A DNA stretch of 15,696 nt from Rhodoferax sp. (GTDB lineage Bacteria > Pseudomonadota > Gammaproteobacteria > Burkholderiales > Burkholderiaceae), in assembly GCA_020048295.1 (NCBI GenBank), contig JAIFMT010000232.1:1-15696 (forward strand). Reading direction: 5' to 3'. The notes beneath the pieces are model-generated. The model did no database searches and was not told where the DNA came from. It saw only the letters and a list, made by a program, of their open reading frames with translations. Below are positions 1 through 6,691 of this stretch, in pieces. Numbering within the stretch: position 1 is the stretch's first letter; every line of letters starts with the position of its first letter. A program made the position numbers and the translations under genes.

Positions 1-852
1 GGCAGTTGGCGCCAGTTTATCGGGATGCGCTTTGCCTTTGGCCGGCTGGAGAAAATGCTGCTTGACTACCCCGAGCGCGACCCGGCACTCAAGCGTGTGC
101 CACCTGTGGGCCAAGTCAGGTTGCAGCAGGTGTTTGCCACGGCTACTGGCCGTGCTACACCGATTTTGCAGAATATCAGTTTCAGCGTGCCTGCTGGCTG
201 CGTCACAGCGGTGCTGGGGCCTTCAGGCTCGGGTAAATCGACGCTGGCGCGGGTCTTGATGGGCATTTGGCCGGAAGTCACTGGTGAGGTGCTGCTAGAC
301 GACTTGCCACTATCAGGCTGGAACCGCGTTGAGTTGGGCCCCCACCTGGGTTACCTGCCGCAAGACATCGAACTGTTTGAGGGCAGCATTGCCGAAAACA
401 TTGCCCGTTTTGGTGAGGTTGACCCCAAGCTGGTGATTGCTGCCGCCCAAAGCGCCGGCTTGCACGACATGATTTTGCGTTTTCCCAAAGGCTACGACAC
501 CTCCATTGGCGAGGCCGGCAACCTGTTGTCGGGCGGTCAGCGCCAACGCATTGGCCTGGCGCGCGCCATCTACGGCGAGCCCCGGCTGATCGTGCTCGAC
601 GAGCCCAACGCCAACCTCGACGATGCCGGCGAGGCAGCGCTGTTTCAGACCGTGGCACAACTCAAGGCCAAGGGCCGTACCGTGTTTTTGATTACCCATC
701 GCCCGGCCGCCGTTGCCGTGGCTGACAACATCATGATCCTGCGCGACGGGCAAATCGTCGCCAACGGCCCGCGCGACGCAGTCCTTGCTGCCTTGAAGCC
801 AGCGCGCCAGGCACCACCGCCCGCCACCAACACAGCGGTTGTGCCGGCCTGA
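1..852 (+). CDS. Type I secretion ABC transporter (PrtD/HlyB type), C-terminal part, 5' end outside window
   Basis: This is the ATPase end of the inner-membrane ABC exporter that powers a type I secretion system. The frame is open from base 1, so the gene starts before the window; 283 residues are visible, mostly the nucleotide-binding domain of a protein usually near 550-600 residues. The first residues (W-R-Q-F then a G-M-R..RLEKML stretch) match the end of the membrane domain of PrtD-like proteins. The Walker A motif GPSGSGKST is at 217-243, the Q-loop (LPQDIELFEGSIAENI) follows, the signature LSGGQRQR begins at 526, Walker B LIVLDEP is at 586-606 and the switch histidine (ITHRP) at about 697. 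All catalytic motifs are intact. The C-terminus is an Ala/Pro-rich tail. The adaptor gene begins 37 bases after the stop, so the genes form an operon. Family call is firm; the substrate is unknown. Confidence 0.95.
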   Translation, partial: GSWRQFIGMRFAFGRLEKMLLDYPERDPALKRVPPVGQVRLQQVFATATGRATPILQNISFSVPAGCVTAVLGPSGSGKSTLARVLMGIWPEVTGEVLLDDLPLSGWNRVELGPHLGYLPQDIELFEGSIAENIARFGEVDPKLVIAAAQSAGLHDMILRFPKGYDTSIGEAGNLLSGGQRQRIGLARAIYGEPRLIVLDEPNANLDDAGEAALFQTVAQLKAKGRTVFLITHRPAAVAVADNIMILRDGQIVANGPRDAVLAALKPARQAPPPATNTAVVPA

Positions 853-889
853 ACCCCCTTTTATCTATTTAGTGAATGCAGAGACCGTC

Positions 890-2224
890 ATGGCAAATCC
901 ACAAACTATCCAAACCGTCGATACCGACACTCCTTCCATCACCGCGCACACCAGTCGTGCCGCCCGCGTTGGGCTCTGGGCGCTAGGCCTGGGCTTTGGT
1001 GGCTTTTTGTTGTGGGCCGGTTTGGCCCCGCTTGACGAAGGCGTGCCCAGTCAGGGCATGGTGGCCATCGATACCAAGAGCAAGCCGGTGCAGCACCTGA
1101 CCGGTGGGCTGGTGAAAGAAGTGCTGGTCGGGGAGGGCGACCACGTCAAGGAAGGCCAGCTTCTGCTGCGGCTGGACGCTGCCGTGGCGCGTGCCAATTT
1201 TGAGGCGGCGCGACAGCGCTATGTGGGTTTGCGCGCCATGGAAGGCCGCCTGCTTGCCGAGCAGCGCGGTTTGGCCAAAATCAGTTTTCATCCGGACGTG
1301 ATCGAAGCCAGCCAGGACCCGCAAATTCGTGAGGTTATCCGCACCCAGGAGCAATTGTTCACCTCGCGCCGTGCCGCCCTGCAAGCCGACCTGCAATCTA
1401 CCGAAGAAAGCATCCAGGGCCAGGAGGGCATGATCCAGGCTTACGATGGCATGCTCATTAACCGTAAAAGTCAGCAAGCACTGCTGGCCGAGGAACTGAC
1501 CAACACCCGCAGTCTGGTCAAAGACGGCTACGCGCCACGCAACCGCCAGCTAGAGCTGGAGCGCATGTCGGCCGAAGCCAGCTCCAGCATTACCGAACTG
1601 CAGGGCAACACCATTCGCGCCAGGCGTGCTGTGGCCGAGTTGCGTCAGCGTGCCATTGCCCGTCAGCAAGAATACCGCAAAGAAGTTGAAACCCAGTTGG
1701 CCGATGTCGGCCGCGAAGTGCCCGGCGACGCCGAAAAATACCGTGCTACCAAAGATGATCTGGGTCGCATCGATATCAAATCGCCCGCCACCGGACAAGT
1801 CGTTGGCCTGGCCTTCCAGACCGTTGGCGCAGTCATTGGCCCGGGACAAAAGCTGATGGACATCGTCCCTGAGGATCAGGCCCTGCTGATTGAGGCCCGG
1901 GTGGCCCCGCACCTGATCGACCGCATTCAAAAAGGCATGCCGGTTGATGTGCGCTTCTCGTCGTTTGCCCACTCCCCCCAACTGGTGGTCCAGGGCAAAC
2001 TGGTCTCGGTTTCGGCTGACTTGCTGGTGGATCAGCAAACCGGGGTCGGTTATTACCTGGCGCGGGTGGGCGTGACTGCTGAAGGCTACAAAGACTTGGG
2101 TAAGCGCCAGCTACAGCCTGGTATGCCGGTTGAAGTGATTTTGCTCACCGGCGAGCGCTCATTGCTGACCTACCTGCTCAGCCCGCTGACCAAGCGATTG
2201 GCCGCATCCATGAAAGAGGAGTGA
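890..2224 (+). CDS. Type I secretion periplasmic adaptor (HlyD/PrtE family)
   Basis: This 444-residue protein is the membrane-fusion subunit that links the ABC exporter to the outer-membrane channel across the periplasm. A short cytoplasmic tail is followed by one transmembrane helix at about residues 27-45. A lipoyl/biotinyl-like half-domain covers about 60-100 (GGLVKEVLVGEGDHVKEGQ), a long alpha-helical hairpin about 103-270, and the second half-motif KSPATGQVVGL about 297-307. The C-terminal beta domain contains IVPED and a closing QPGMPVEV motif typical of the family. I chose ATG at 890; the frame is open further upstream, and an in-frame GTG at 872 is possible, but neither has a strong ribosome site and the adaptor family normally starts close to this point. 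The downstream TolC-like gene begins 7 bases after the stop, so the two are probably translated together. Confidence 0.95.
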   Translation: MANPQTIQTVDTDTPSITAHTSRAARVGLWALGLGFGGFLLWAGLAPLDEGVPSQGMVAIDTKSKPVQHLTGGLVKEVLVGEGDHVKEGQLLLRLDAAVARANFEAARQRYVGLRAMEGRLLAEQRGLAKISFHPDVIEASQDPQIREVIRTQEQLFTSRRAALQADLQSTEESIQGQEGMIQAYDGMLINRKSQQALLAEELTNTRSLVKDGYAPRNRQLELERMSAEASSSITELQGNTIRARRAVAELRQRAIARQQEYRKEVETQLADVGREVPGDAEKYRATKDDLGRIDIKSPATGQVVGLAFQTVGAVIGPGQKLMDIVPEDQALLIEARVAPHLIDRIQKGMPVDVRFSSFAHSPQLVVQGKLVSVSADLLVDQQTGVGYYLARVGVTAEGYKDLGKRQLQPGMPVEVILLTGERSLLTYLLSPLTKRLAASMKEE

Positions 2225-2231
2225 CCACGTC

Positions 2232-3605
2232 ATGACACCATCAATCAAACCCATATCAAAACGGACCCCGCGCACGAAGTTGTCGCAGCTGGCTTTTGGC
2301 GCGGCACTGCTGGGCCTGTCACTGGCAGCCAACGCCATGGATTTGCTGCAAGCCTATGAAATGGCCCAAAAAAATGACGCCATCCTGATGTCGGCACGTG
2401 CCGCCGCCGCCGCCGAGCGCGAGCGCCTTCCGCAGGCCCAGTCGCAGTTGTTTCCCAGTATCAGCGCCAGCTTGACGCAAAGCCACAACCAGCTGCGCAG
2501 TGTGACGCCGAATTTTTTGGGTGTCGAAAAAGCCACCGACACGGACTACCCCAGCAGCAACCGCAGTTTGTCGCTGCGCCAACCGCTGTACCGTCCGCAA
2601 CTCATGGCGCAGCTGCGGCAGGCTCGGGCGCAGGTGGCGGATGCCGAAGCCGTGCTGGGTCAGGAAGAGCAAAACCTGGCCGTGCGCGTCAGCAGCGCTT
2701 TCTTCGAGGCCATGCTGGCGCGGGACCAGCTTGCCCTGGTCAAGGCGCAACAGACCGCTTACCGGGGCCAGCTTGCCGCTGCGGCCCGCCTATTTGAGGC
2801 CGGCTCGGGCACCCGCACCGACATTGACGACGCGCAATCGCGGCTCGACATGAACCTTTCGCAAGAAATCGAGGCACGCCAGAACGTTACCTATACGGTG
2901 CAGCAATTGCAGACCCTGGTGAACGCGCCAATCGACAAGCTCGCCACTTTGGACGTTGCAGCGCTCAAATTGCAAGACCCCGAGCCCAACAGTCTGGCGG
3001 ACTGGATAAGCCGAGCCGAACAGGACAGCCCGCAACTGGTCTCGCTGAAGGCGCGCGTCGAAGTGGCGCGGCAAGACATCCAGAAAGCCAAAGCTGGCCA
3101 CTGGCCGACGCTCGATGCGGTGGCGCAGTACTCTGACAGTGAGAGCGAAAGTGTCACCAACCTGAGTTCGCGCTACATCAACCGCACGCTGGGGCTACAA
3201 CTCAACATTCCGCTGTATTCCGGTGGCTATGTCAATTCACTGCAGCGCCAGACCCAAGCCAGCCTGGAACGTGCGGAGCAGACGCTGGAGGCTGCCCGGC
3301 GTGACCTTGGCCTGCGCGTCTTTAAAGAGTTTCGCGGGGTCACTGAAAACATTCCCAAGATCAGGGCCCTTGAGCAGGCACTGCGCTCGGCCGACCAGTT
3401 GGTGCTGTCGAGCACCCGGTCGTTCCAGGCCGGTAGCCGCACCGTTATTGACATTCTCAACGCCGAGCAGCAGCGCGTGGTGGTGCAGCGCGATCTGGCG
3501 CAGGCGCGTTACATGTATCTGCTTTCCAGGATCAGGCTGCTGTCACTGGTAGGAGGCATTGCCCAGTCAGACATGATGGCCGTCAATCAGGTTCTCAAAG
3601 ACTAA
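2232..3605 (+). CDS. TolC-family type I secretion outer-membrane channel
   Basis: This 457-residue protein should form the trimeric outer-membrane duct of the exporter. The N-terminus is a signal peptide: basic residues to about 16, a hydrophobic core (LAFGAALLGLSLA) and a probable cleavage after A-N-A at residue 35. The mature part starts with the typical MDLLQAYEMAQKND segment and has the two repeated alpha-helical halves of the family, with SLRQPLYRPQ and LQLNIPLYSGGYV marking the two beta-strand regions and a Q-x-G-S-R-T-V-I-D-I-L-N-A-E-Q-Q segment near the end. Length fits type I secretion members such as PrtF rather than RND partners. The start is well supported by AGGAG at 2217-2221, ten bases ahead, lying across the end of the adaptor gene. 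It is the last gene of the export operon; the next gene lies 101 bases away behind a repeat. Confidence 0.95.
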   Translation: MTPSIKPISKRTPRTKLSQLAFGAALLGLSLAANAMDLLQAYEMAQKNDAILMSARAAAAAERERLPQAQSQLFPSISASLTQSHNQLRSVTPNFLGVEKATDTDYPSSNRSLSLRQPLYRPQLMAQLRQARAQVADAEAVLGQEEQNLAVRVSSAFFEAMLARDQLALVKAQQTAYRGQLAAAARLFEAGSGTRTDIDDAQSRLDMNLSQEIEARQNVTYTVQQLQTLVNAPIDKLATLDVAALKLQDPEPNSLADWISRAEQDSPQLVSLKARVEVARQDIQKAKAGHWPTLDAVAQYSDSESESVTNLSSRYINRTLGLQLNIPLYSGGYVNSLQRQTQASLERAEQTLEAARRDLGLRVFKEFRGVTENIPKIRALEQALRSADQLVLSSTRSFQAGSRTVIDILNAEQQRVVVQRDLAQARYMYLLSRIRLLSLVGGIAQSDMMAVNQVLKD

Positions 3606-3663
3606 ACTGCAGCGTCACCCCGCCGCCGGCCTGCTTTTCAGCGCTTAAATAAGTATGTTTGTT

Positions 3664-3693
3664 ATAGCTGATTGCGCAATAAGGGTAAGGGCT
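3664..3693 (-). repeat. Short dispersed repeat, copy B (opposite orientation to copies A and C)
   Basis: The core reads ATAGCTG, 3 bases, GCGC, 9 bases, AAGGGCT. The reverse complement of the pyrC-leader copy (5481-5510) has the same three blocks with exactly the same spacers, 18 identical block bases. The full element may extend to about 3650-3706. It holds a 10-bp palindrome, ATTGCGCAAT, at 3671-3680. From memory, similar ATAGCTG-containing elements are abundant in Comamonadaceae intergenic regions. Its right flank supplies the GAGGA (3695-3699) that serves as ribosome site for the next gene. Confidence 0.7.
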
Positions 3694-3706
3694 TGAGGAT
3701 GATTTA

Positions 3707-4312
3707 ATGGATATTTTTGGTGTGCTTTTTTTGCTGGGCTTTGCGCTGCACACGTTCAATATGCGTGACCAGCGGGTGCGCATCCGACTGCTGGGCACCC
3801 ATTTGAGCCGCTACCGTATCGAAAAACTGATGGAAGACCTGACGCAAGGTTATTTGCGTGCGCTGGGTGAGGCTGACCCGCAGCGCCAGGCAGCCATCTG
3901 GGCCATGCTGGGCAATGCCGAGACCGAACTGGTCGAGCAGTTCAATGCCTTCGTGCTGGCGTTCTCCAGCATCACCGAGGCGCAGGCGCGCGTCAGCCGC
4001 TTGCCCATCGCCTTGCCCTATGCCGCGAACTGGCTGCCAGTTCGCGCGTTTGATATGCGCAAGGCATTGAGCATTCATGCCCACGCCATTGCGCAGGCGG
4101 CTAGCAATCGGTTGGGCCAGTCCAGCAAAGCCAAAGCCTTCACCCTGATGGCTGAGCTGTTTTTGATGCAGCACACCTGCCATTGGTTTTGCCGCTCCAA
4201 AATGGTCGCCTCGGCGCGGCTGCTGGCGCGCCACAAGTCACCCTATGCGCAGGTGCTGGCGTCGGTGGCACCGCAAACGCGCCAGGCCTACTGTGCTTTG
4301 GTTGGGTGTTGA
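3707..4312 (+). CDS. Conserved hypothetical protein, 201 residues, unrecognised
   Basis: I do not recognise a named family. The first 17 residues (MDIFGVLFLLGFALHTF) are hydrophobic and could be a membrane anchor or uncleaved signal; the rest is predicted helical and soluble, with the strongly basic stretch RDQRVRIRLLGTHLSRYRIEKLM, an acidic ALGEADPQRQ segment, and late Cys residues in an HTCHWFC cluster at about 162-168. Reading-frame base bias is like the neighbouring genes, which supports a real gene. The start is supported by GAGGA at 3695-3699, seven bases ahead. It is followed 5 bases later by a second small gene in the same direction, so the two are probably co-transcribed. The HxCxxxC-like cluster could bind a metal, but this is a guess from spacing only. 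Confidence 0.75.
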   Translation: MDIFGVLFLLGFALHTFNMRDQRVRIRLLGTHLSRYRIEKLMEDLTQGYLRALGEADPQRQAAIWAMLGNAETELVEQFNAFVLAFSSITEAQARVSRLPIALPYAANWLPVRAFDMRKALSIHAHAIAQAASNRLGQSSKAKAFTLMAELFLMQHTCHWFCRSKMVASARLLARHKSPYAQVLASVAPQTRQAYCALVGC

Positions 4313-4317
4313 ATGGC

Positions 4318-4548
4318 ATGAAACAGCGACTGGTCCGGCTCAAAGCCCTGTTGTTTGGCAACAAACCACCCTTGACGGAGCGTCAGCGTGTGCTGGCCTT
4401 GCTGGCCGCGATTGATGCCGGTGGCGTGCCGCTGAACCCGGCGCGCATCAACGACATGGCACGCCAGCTTGGCCTGGAGGTGTCGCCCAAAGCGCCCATG
4501 ACAGAGACCATCGCGCGCATCCGCGCCTGTGCGAGGCGTTGGGATTGA
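4318..4548 (+). CDS. Small hypothetical protein, 76 residues
   Basis: This small, basic protein (MKQRLVRLKALLFG at the start, ending RIRACARRWD) has no domain I can name. It has a middle segment LTERQRVLALLAAIDAGGVPLNPARINDMARQLGLEV that looks like two or three helices and resembles a small DNA- or partner-binding helical bundle only in general character. The frame is open upstream to 4183, overlapping the previous gene, but ATG at 4318 is the natural start: it lies 5 bases after the upstream stop. GTG at 4306 or TTG at 4309 would overlap that stop and are alternatives. No clear Shine-Dalgarno precedes 4318, so translation is probably coupled to the upstream gene. Its tail approaches the convergent hydrolase gene with a 41-base gap. 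Confidence 0.6.
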   Translation: MKQRLVRLKALLFGNKPPLTERQRVLALLAAIDAGGVPLNPARINDMARQLGLEVSPKAPMTETIARIRACARRWD

Positions 4549-4589
4549 AGGCGGGTTGAATGGCATCCGAAGTGGCATGGCGCGCAAGT

Positions 4590-5435
4590 TCATATTGGCA
4601 AACCCTGCAATAGTGCGATCAATTCACTGGCAAAGCGCGCTGGCTGCGCCAGATGCGGGCTATGGTCTGCGTCGTCATAAAAACTCAGCTGCGCCTGTGG
4701 CATGTGCGCCGCCACATAGTGCGCGGTTGCTTCGGTGTAAAAATTGCTGCAAGTGCCGTACGCCAGCAGTGTGGGCACATCGATCAAGGGCAGCACATCG
4801 CGGAAATCAGCGGCGACCAGGCTCTGCCAGAGGGCAATCAACGGTGGCGCGTCGAGCCGGCGCAAGGCTTCACGCGCGGCGCGCCAGCCTGAGGTGTTGC
4901 GCAAATAGCTTGTCCGCGCCTTGGCGTTAAGCCCGAACGCCGCCAGCCGAAGCACGCTCTCGGCAAAATCATCCTCCAGCTCATCCACAAAACGCTGTGA
5001 CCGATCAGCATCAAAGTCGCCGTAAATGCCGCCGCGCCAGTTGCCATCGGTCAGCAGCCGGGGCGACTGGTCGATGAACACCAGGTGCGAGAAGCGCTGC
5101 GTGCCAAAGTCGCGCAGGCACTGCCACAGCGTCAGCGCGCCCATCGAATGGCCCACGGCGGCCACCCGGTCGATGGCGTAATGGTCCAGCAGGTTGATGA
5201 TGTCGCGTGCCAGCCGCTGCACATCCGGCGTGCGGCTGACTTGTAGCGCATGACCGCCGTGGCCACGTGCATCCGGGCGCAGCAGGCGGCAATGCGTTGC
5301 CAACGGCGTGATCAGTGGCGACCAGGCCGCATGGTTGGCGGTCCAACCGTGCAGCAGCAACAGGGGTGTGCCGTTGCCGCTTGAGTGCACATGAAGGGGC
5401 TCGCCATCGTCAGCACGGAGGATGTCGTGTTGCAT
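4590..5435 (-). CDS. Alpha/beta hydrolase, 281 residues
   Basis: This cytoplasmic protein has the alpha/beta-hydrolase fold and is probably an esterase, C-C hydrolase or haloperoxidase-like enzyme; the substrate cannot be told. Visible features are the oxyanion segment [14 protein letters not shown] at about 25-38, a DARGHG loop at 55-60, the nucleophile elbow GHSMG with Ser97, and a C-terminal [10 protein letters not shown] with probable catalytic His258. The usual acid position after strand 7 reads YGTCSNFY (226-233), without Asp; Asp122 in VFIDQSP after strand 6 may serve instead. No signal peptide. The frame stays open upstream to 5750, but that part overlaps pyrC in antisense and is not family-like; ATG at 5435 starts the normal [20 protein letters not shown] beginning. 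It is transcribed away from pyrC and converges with the small gene to its left. Confidence 0.9.
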   Translation of the reverse strand: MQHDILRADDGEPLHVHSSGNGTPLLLLHGWTANHAAWSPLITPLATHCRLLRPDARGHGGHALQVSRTPDVQRLARDIINLLDHYAIDRVAAVGHSMGALTLWQCLRDFGTQRFSHLVFIDQSPRLLTDGNWRGGIYGDFDADRSQRFVDELEDDFAESVLRLAAFGLNAKARTSYLRNTSGWRAAREALRRLDAPPLIALWQSLVAADFRDVLPLIDVPTLLAYGTCSNFYTEATAHYVAAHMPQAQLSFYDDADHSPHLAQPARFASELIALLQGLPI

Positions 5436-5480
5436 GGTGTCTTGGTCAGGTTTTCCTGAATTTATGAGAAATTGGGCTGT

Positions 5481-5523
5481 AGCCCTTTGCTGTTGGGCGC
5501 TGGCAGCTATTTTATCCGTAGCT
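5481..5523 (+). repeat. Short dispersed repeat, copy A
   Basis: Blocks are AGCCCTT (5481-5487), 9 bases, GCGC (5497-5500), 3 bases, CAGCTAT (5504-5510), then TAG at 5519-5521. It is the exact block-and-spacer reverse complement of copy B. It also has a small hairpin GGGCT-GT-AGCCC at 5474-5485 and AGCTA-N9-TAGCT at 5505-5523. It lies in the intergenic region between the hydrolase and pyrC, so it may be transcribed in the pyrC leader. Confidence 0.7.
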
Positions 5524-5530
5524 CCTGATG

Positions 5531-5591
5531 GTTTTGGGACGCGCTGCGCCACGTTGCACGAGGCGCTTAATGCCAGCCCAAGTTTTGGGAC
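5531..5591 (+). repeat. 10-bp direct repeat flanking a hairpin in the pyrC leader
   Basis: GTTTTGGGAC occurs at 5531-5540 and again at 5582-5591, 51 bases apart. Between them, GCGCC (5546-5550) and GGCGC (5562-5566) can pair, and CCCAA-GTT-TTGGG at 5577-5589 forms an inverted repeat that includes the second copy. The second copy ends 10 bases before the pyrC start codon, so structure here could affect pyrC translation. No regulator is known for it, and chance or a relic of duplication cannot be ruled out. Confidence 0.45.
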
Positions 5592-5601
5592 AATCACGCA
5601 C

Positions 5602-6633
5602 ATGACAAAAACCCTGACCCTTACCCGCCCCGATGACTGGCATTTGCATGTGCGCGATGGCGACGCGTTGGCTACCGTGGTGCCACATACGGCCGCGCAG
5701 TTTGCCCGTGCCATCATCATGCCCAACCTGCGCCCGCCCATCACCACCACGGCGCAGGCGCTGGCTTACCAGGCGCGCATTCGTGCCGCCGTGCCTGAAG
5801 GTGTGGCTTTTGAGCCGCTGATGACGTTGTACCTCACCGACAACCTGCCCGTAGATGAGATCAAGCGTGCACGCGATGCCGGTGTGGTCGCCGTCAAGCT
5901 GTACCCCGCCGGGGCCACCACCAACAGCGATGCCGGTGTGACCGACTTGCGCAAGACGTACAAAACGCTCGAAGCCATGCAGCGCGAGGGCATGCTGCTG
6001 CTGCTGCATGGTGAAGTCACTTCACCCGAGGTGGACCTGTTTGACCGCGAAGCGGTGTTTATCGAGCAGCAACTGATTCCTCTGCGGCGCGATTTCCCCG
6101 AGCTGAAAATCGTGCTGGAGCACATCACCACCCGCGAGGCGGCGCAGTATGTGCAGGCGGCTGACCGCTTCATCGCCGCCACGCTGACCGCGCATCATCT
6201 GCTGTTCAACCGCAACGCCATTTTTACCGGCGGCATTCGCCCGCATTACTACTGCTTACCGGTGTTGAAGCGCGAAAGCCACCGGCAGGCGCTGCTGGCG
6301 GCGGCCTCCAGCGGCAATCCAAAGTTTTTCCTCGGCACCGACAGCGCACCGCACGCCGTGCATCTGAAGGAGCACGCCAGTGGTTGTGCCGGCTGCTACA
6401 CCGCCTATACCGCGCTGGAGTTGTACGCGCAGGCGTTTGACTCCTGTGGCGCACTCGACAAACTCGAAGCCTTTGCCAGCTTCTTCGGTGCCGACTTTTA
6501 TGGTCTGGCGCGCAATACCGGCAGCATCACTTTGCAGCGCGAAAACTGGACCGCACCTGAGCGTTTTATCTTTGGACAAGCAGAACTCAAACCACTGTGC
6601 GCCGGCGAGGTGTTGCAGTGGCGGCTGGTTTGA
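5602..6633 (+). CDS. pyrC: Dihydroorotase PyrC
   Basis: PyrC closes carbamoyl-aspartate to dihydroorotate in de novo pyrimidine synthesis. The 343 residues match the length of the zinc-dependent E. coli-type enzyme. All binuclear-centre residues are present: His14 and His16 in WHLHVRDG, the carboxylatable Lys99 in AVKLYPAG, His136 in LLLHGEV, His174 in VLEHITT and catalytic Asp247 in LGTDSAPH. The loop segment [13 protein letters not shown] (about 256-268) is characteristic of this family. The frame is open upstream to 5422, but the alignment-like start [16 protein letters not shown] begins at the ATG at 5602. Its ribosome site is weak and preceded by repeated GTTTTGGGAC blocks. It stands alone, divergent from the hydrolase and convergent with the kinase, not in a pyr operon. 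Confidence 0.97.
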   Translation: MTKTLTLTRPDDWHLHVRDGDALATVVPHTAAQFARAIIMPNLRPPITTTAQALAYQARIRAAVPEGVAFEPLMTLYLTDNLPVDEIKRARDAGVVAVKLYPAGATTNSDAGVTDLRKTYKTLEAMQREGMLLLLHGEVTSPEVDLFDREAVFIEQQLIPLRRDFPELKIVLEHITTREAAQYVQAADRFIAATLTAHHLLFNRNAIFTGGIRPHYYCLPVLKRESHRQALLAAASSGNPKFFLGTDSAPHAVHLKEHASGCAGCYTAYTALELYAQAFDSCGALDKLEAFASFFGADFYGLARNTGSITLQRENWTAPERFIFGQAELKPLCAGEVLQWRLV

Positions 6634-6646
6634 CGGGCTGCCATCC

Positions 6647-6679
6647 GGGCTGCCAGCCAGCGCGCAGCCTGGCAGGCCC
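6647..6679. terminator. Possible bidirectional terminator-like hairpin between pyrC and the kinase
   Basis: GGGCTGCCAG (6647-6656) can pair with CTGGCA-G-GCCC (6669-6679) with one bulged G (6675), giving ten base pairs around a 12-base loop. It sits in the 58-base gap between two convergent genes, a usual place for a shared terminator. There is no T tract on either side, so it does not meet the full intrinsic-terminator pattern. Confidence 0.4.
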
Positions 6680-6691
6680 GCTGCGGTGCAT

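Noticed and set aside
3671..3680. ATTGCGCAAT palindrome as an operator
   Set aside because: It falls within repeat copy B and is better explained as part of that element.
4313..4321. ATG-GCA-TGA mini-frame between the two hypothetical genes
   Set aside because: Two codons only; it is more likely chance than a regulatory upstream frame.
5422..5601. N-terminal extension of PyrC
   Set aside because: It runs through the repeat and leader region; PyrC proteins start just before the HxH motif, as with the ATG at 5602.
5436..5750. N-terminal extension of the alpha/beta hydrolase
   Set aside because: It covers the repeat region and the pyrC start in antisense and has no likeness to the hydrolase family; ATG at 5435 gives the normal length.
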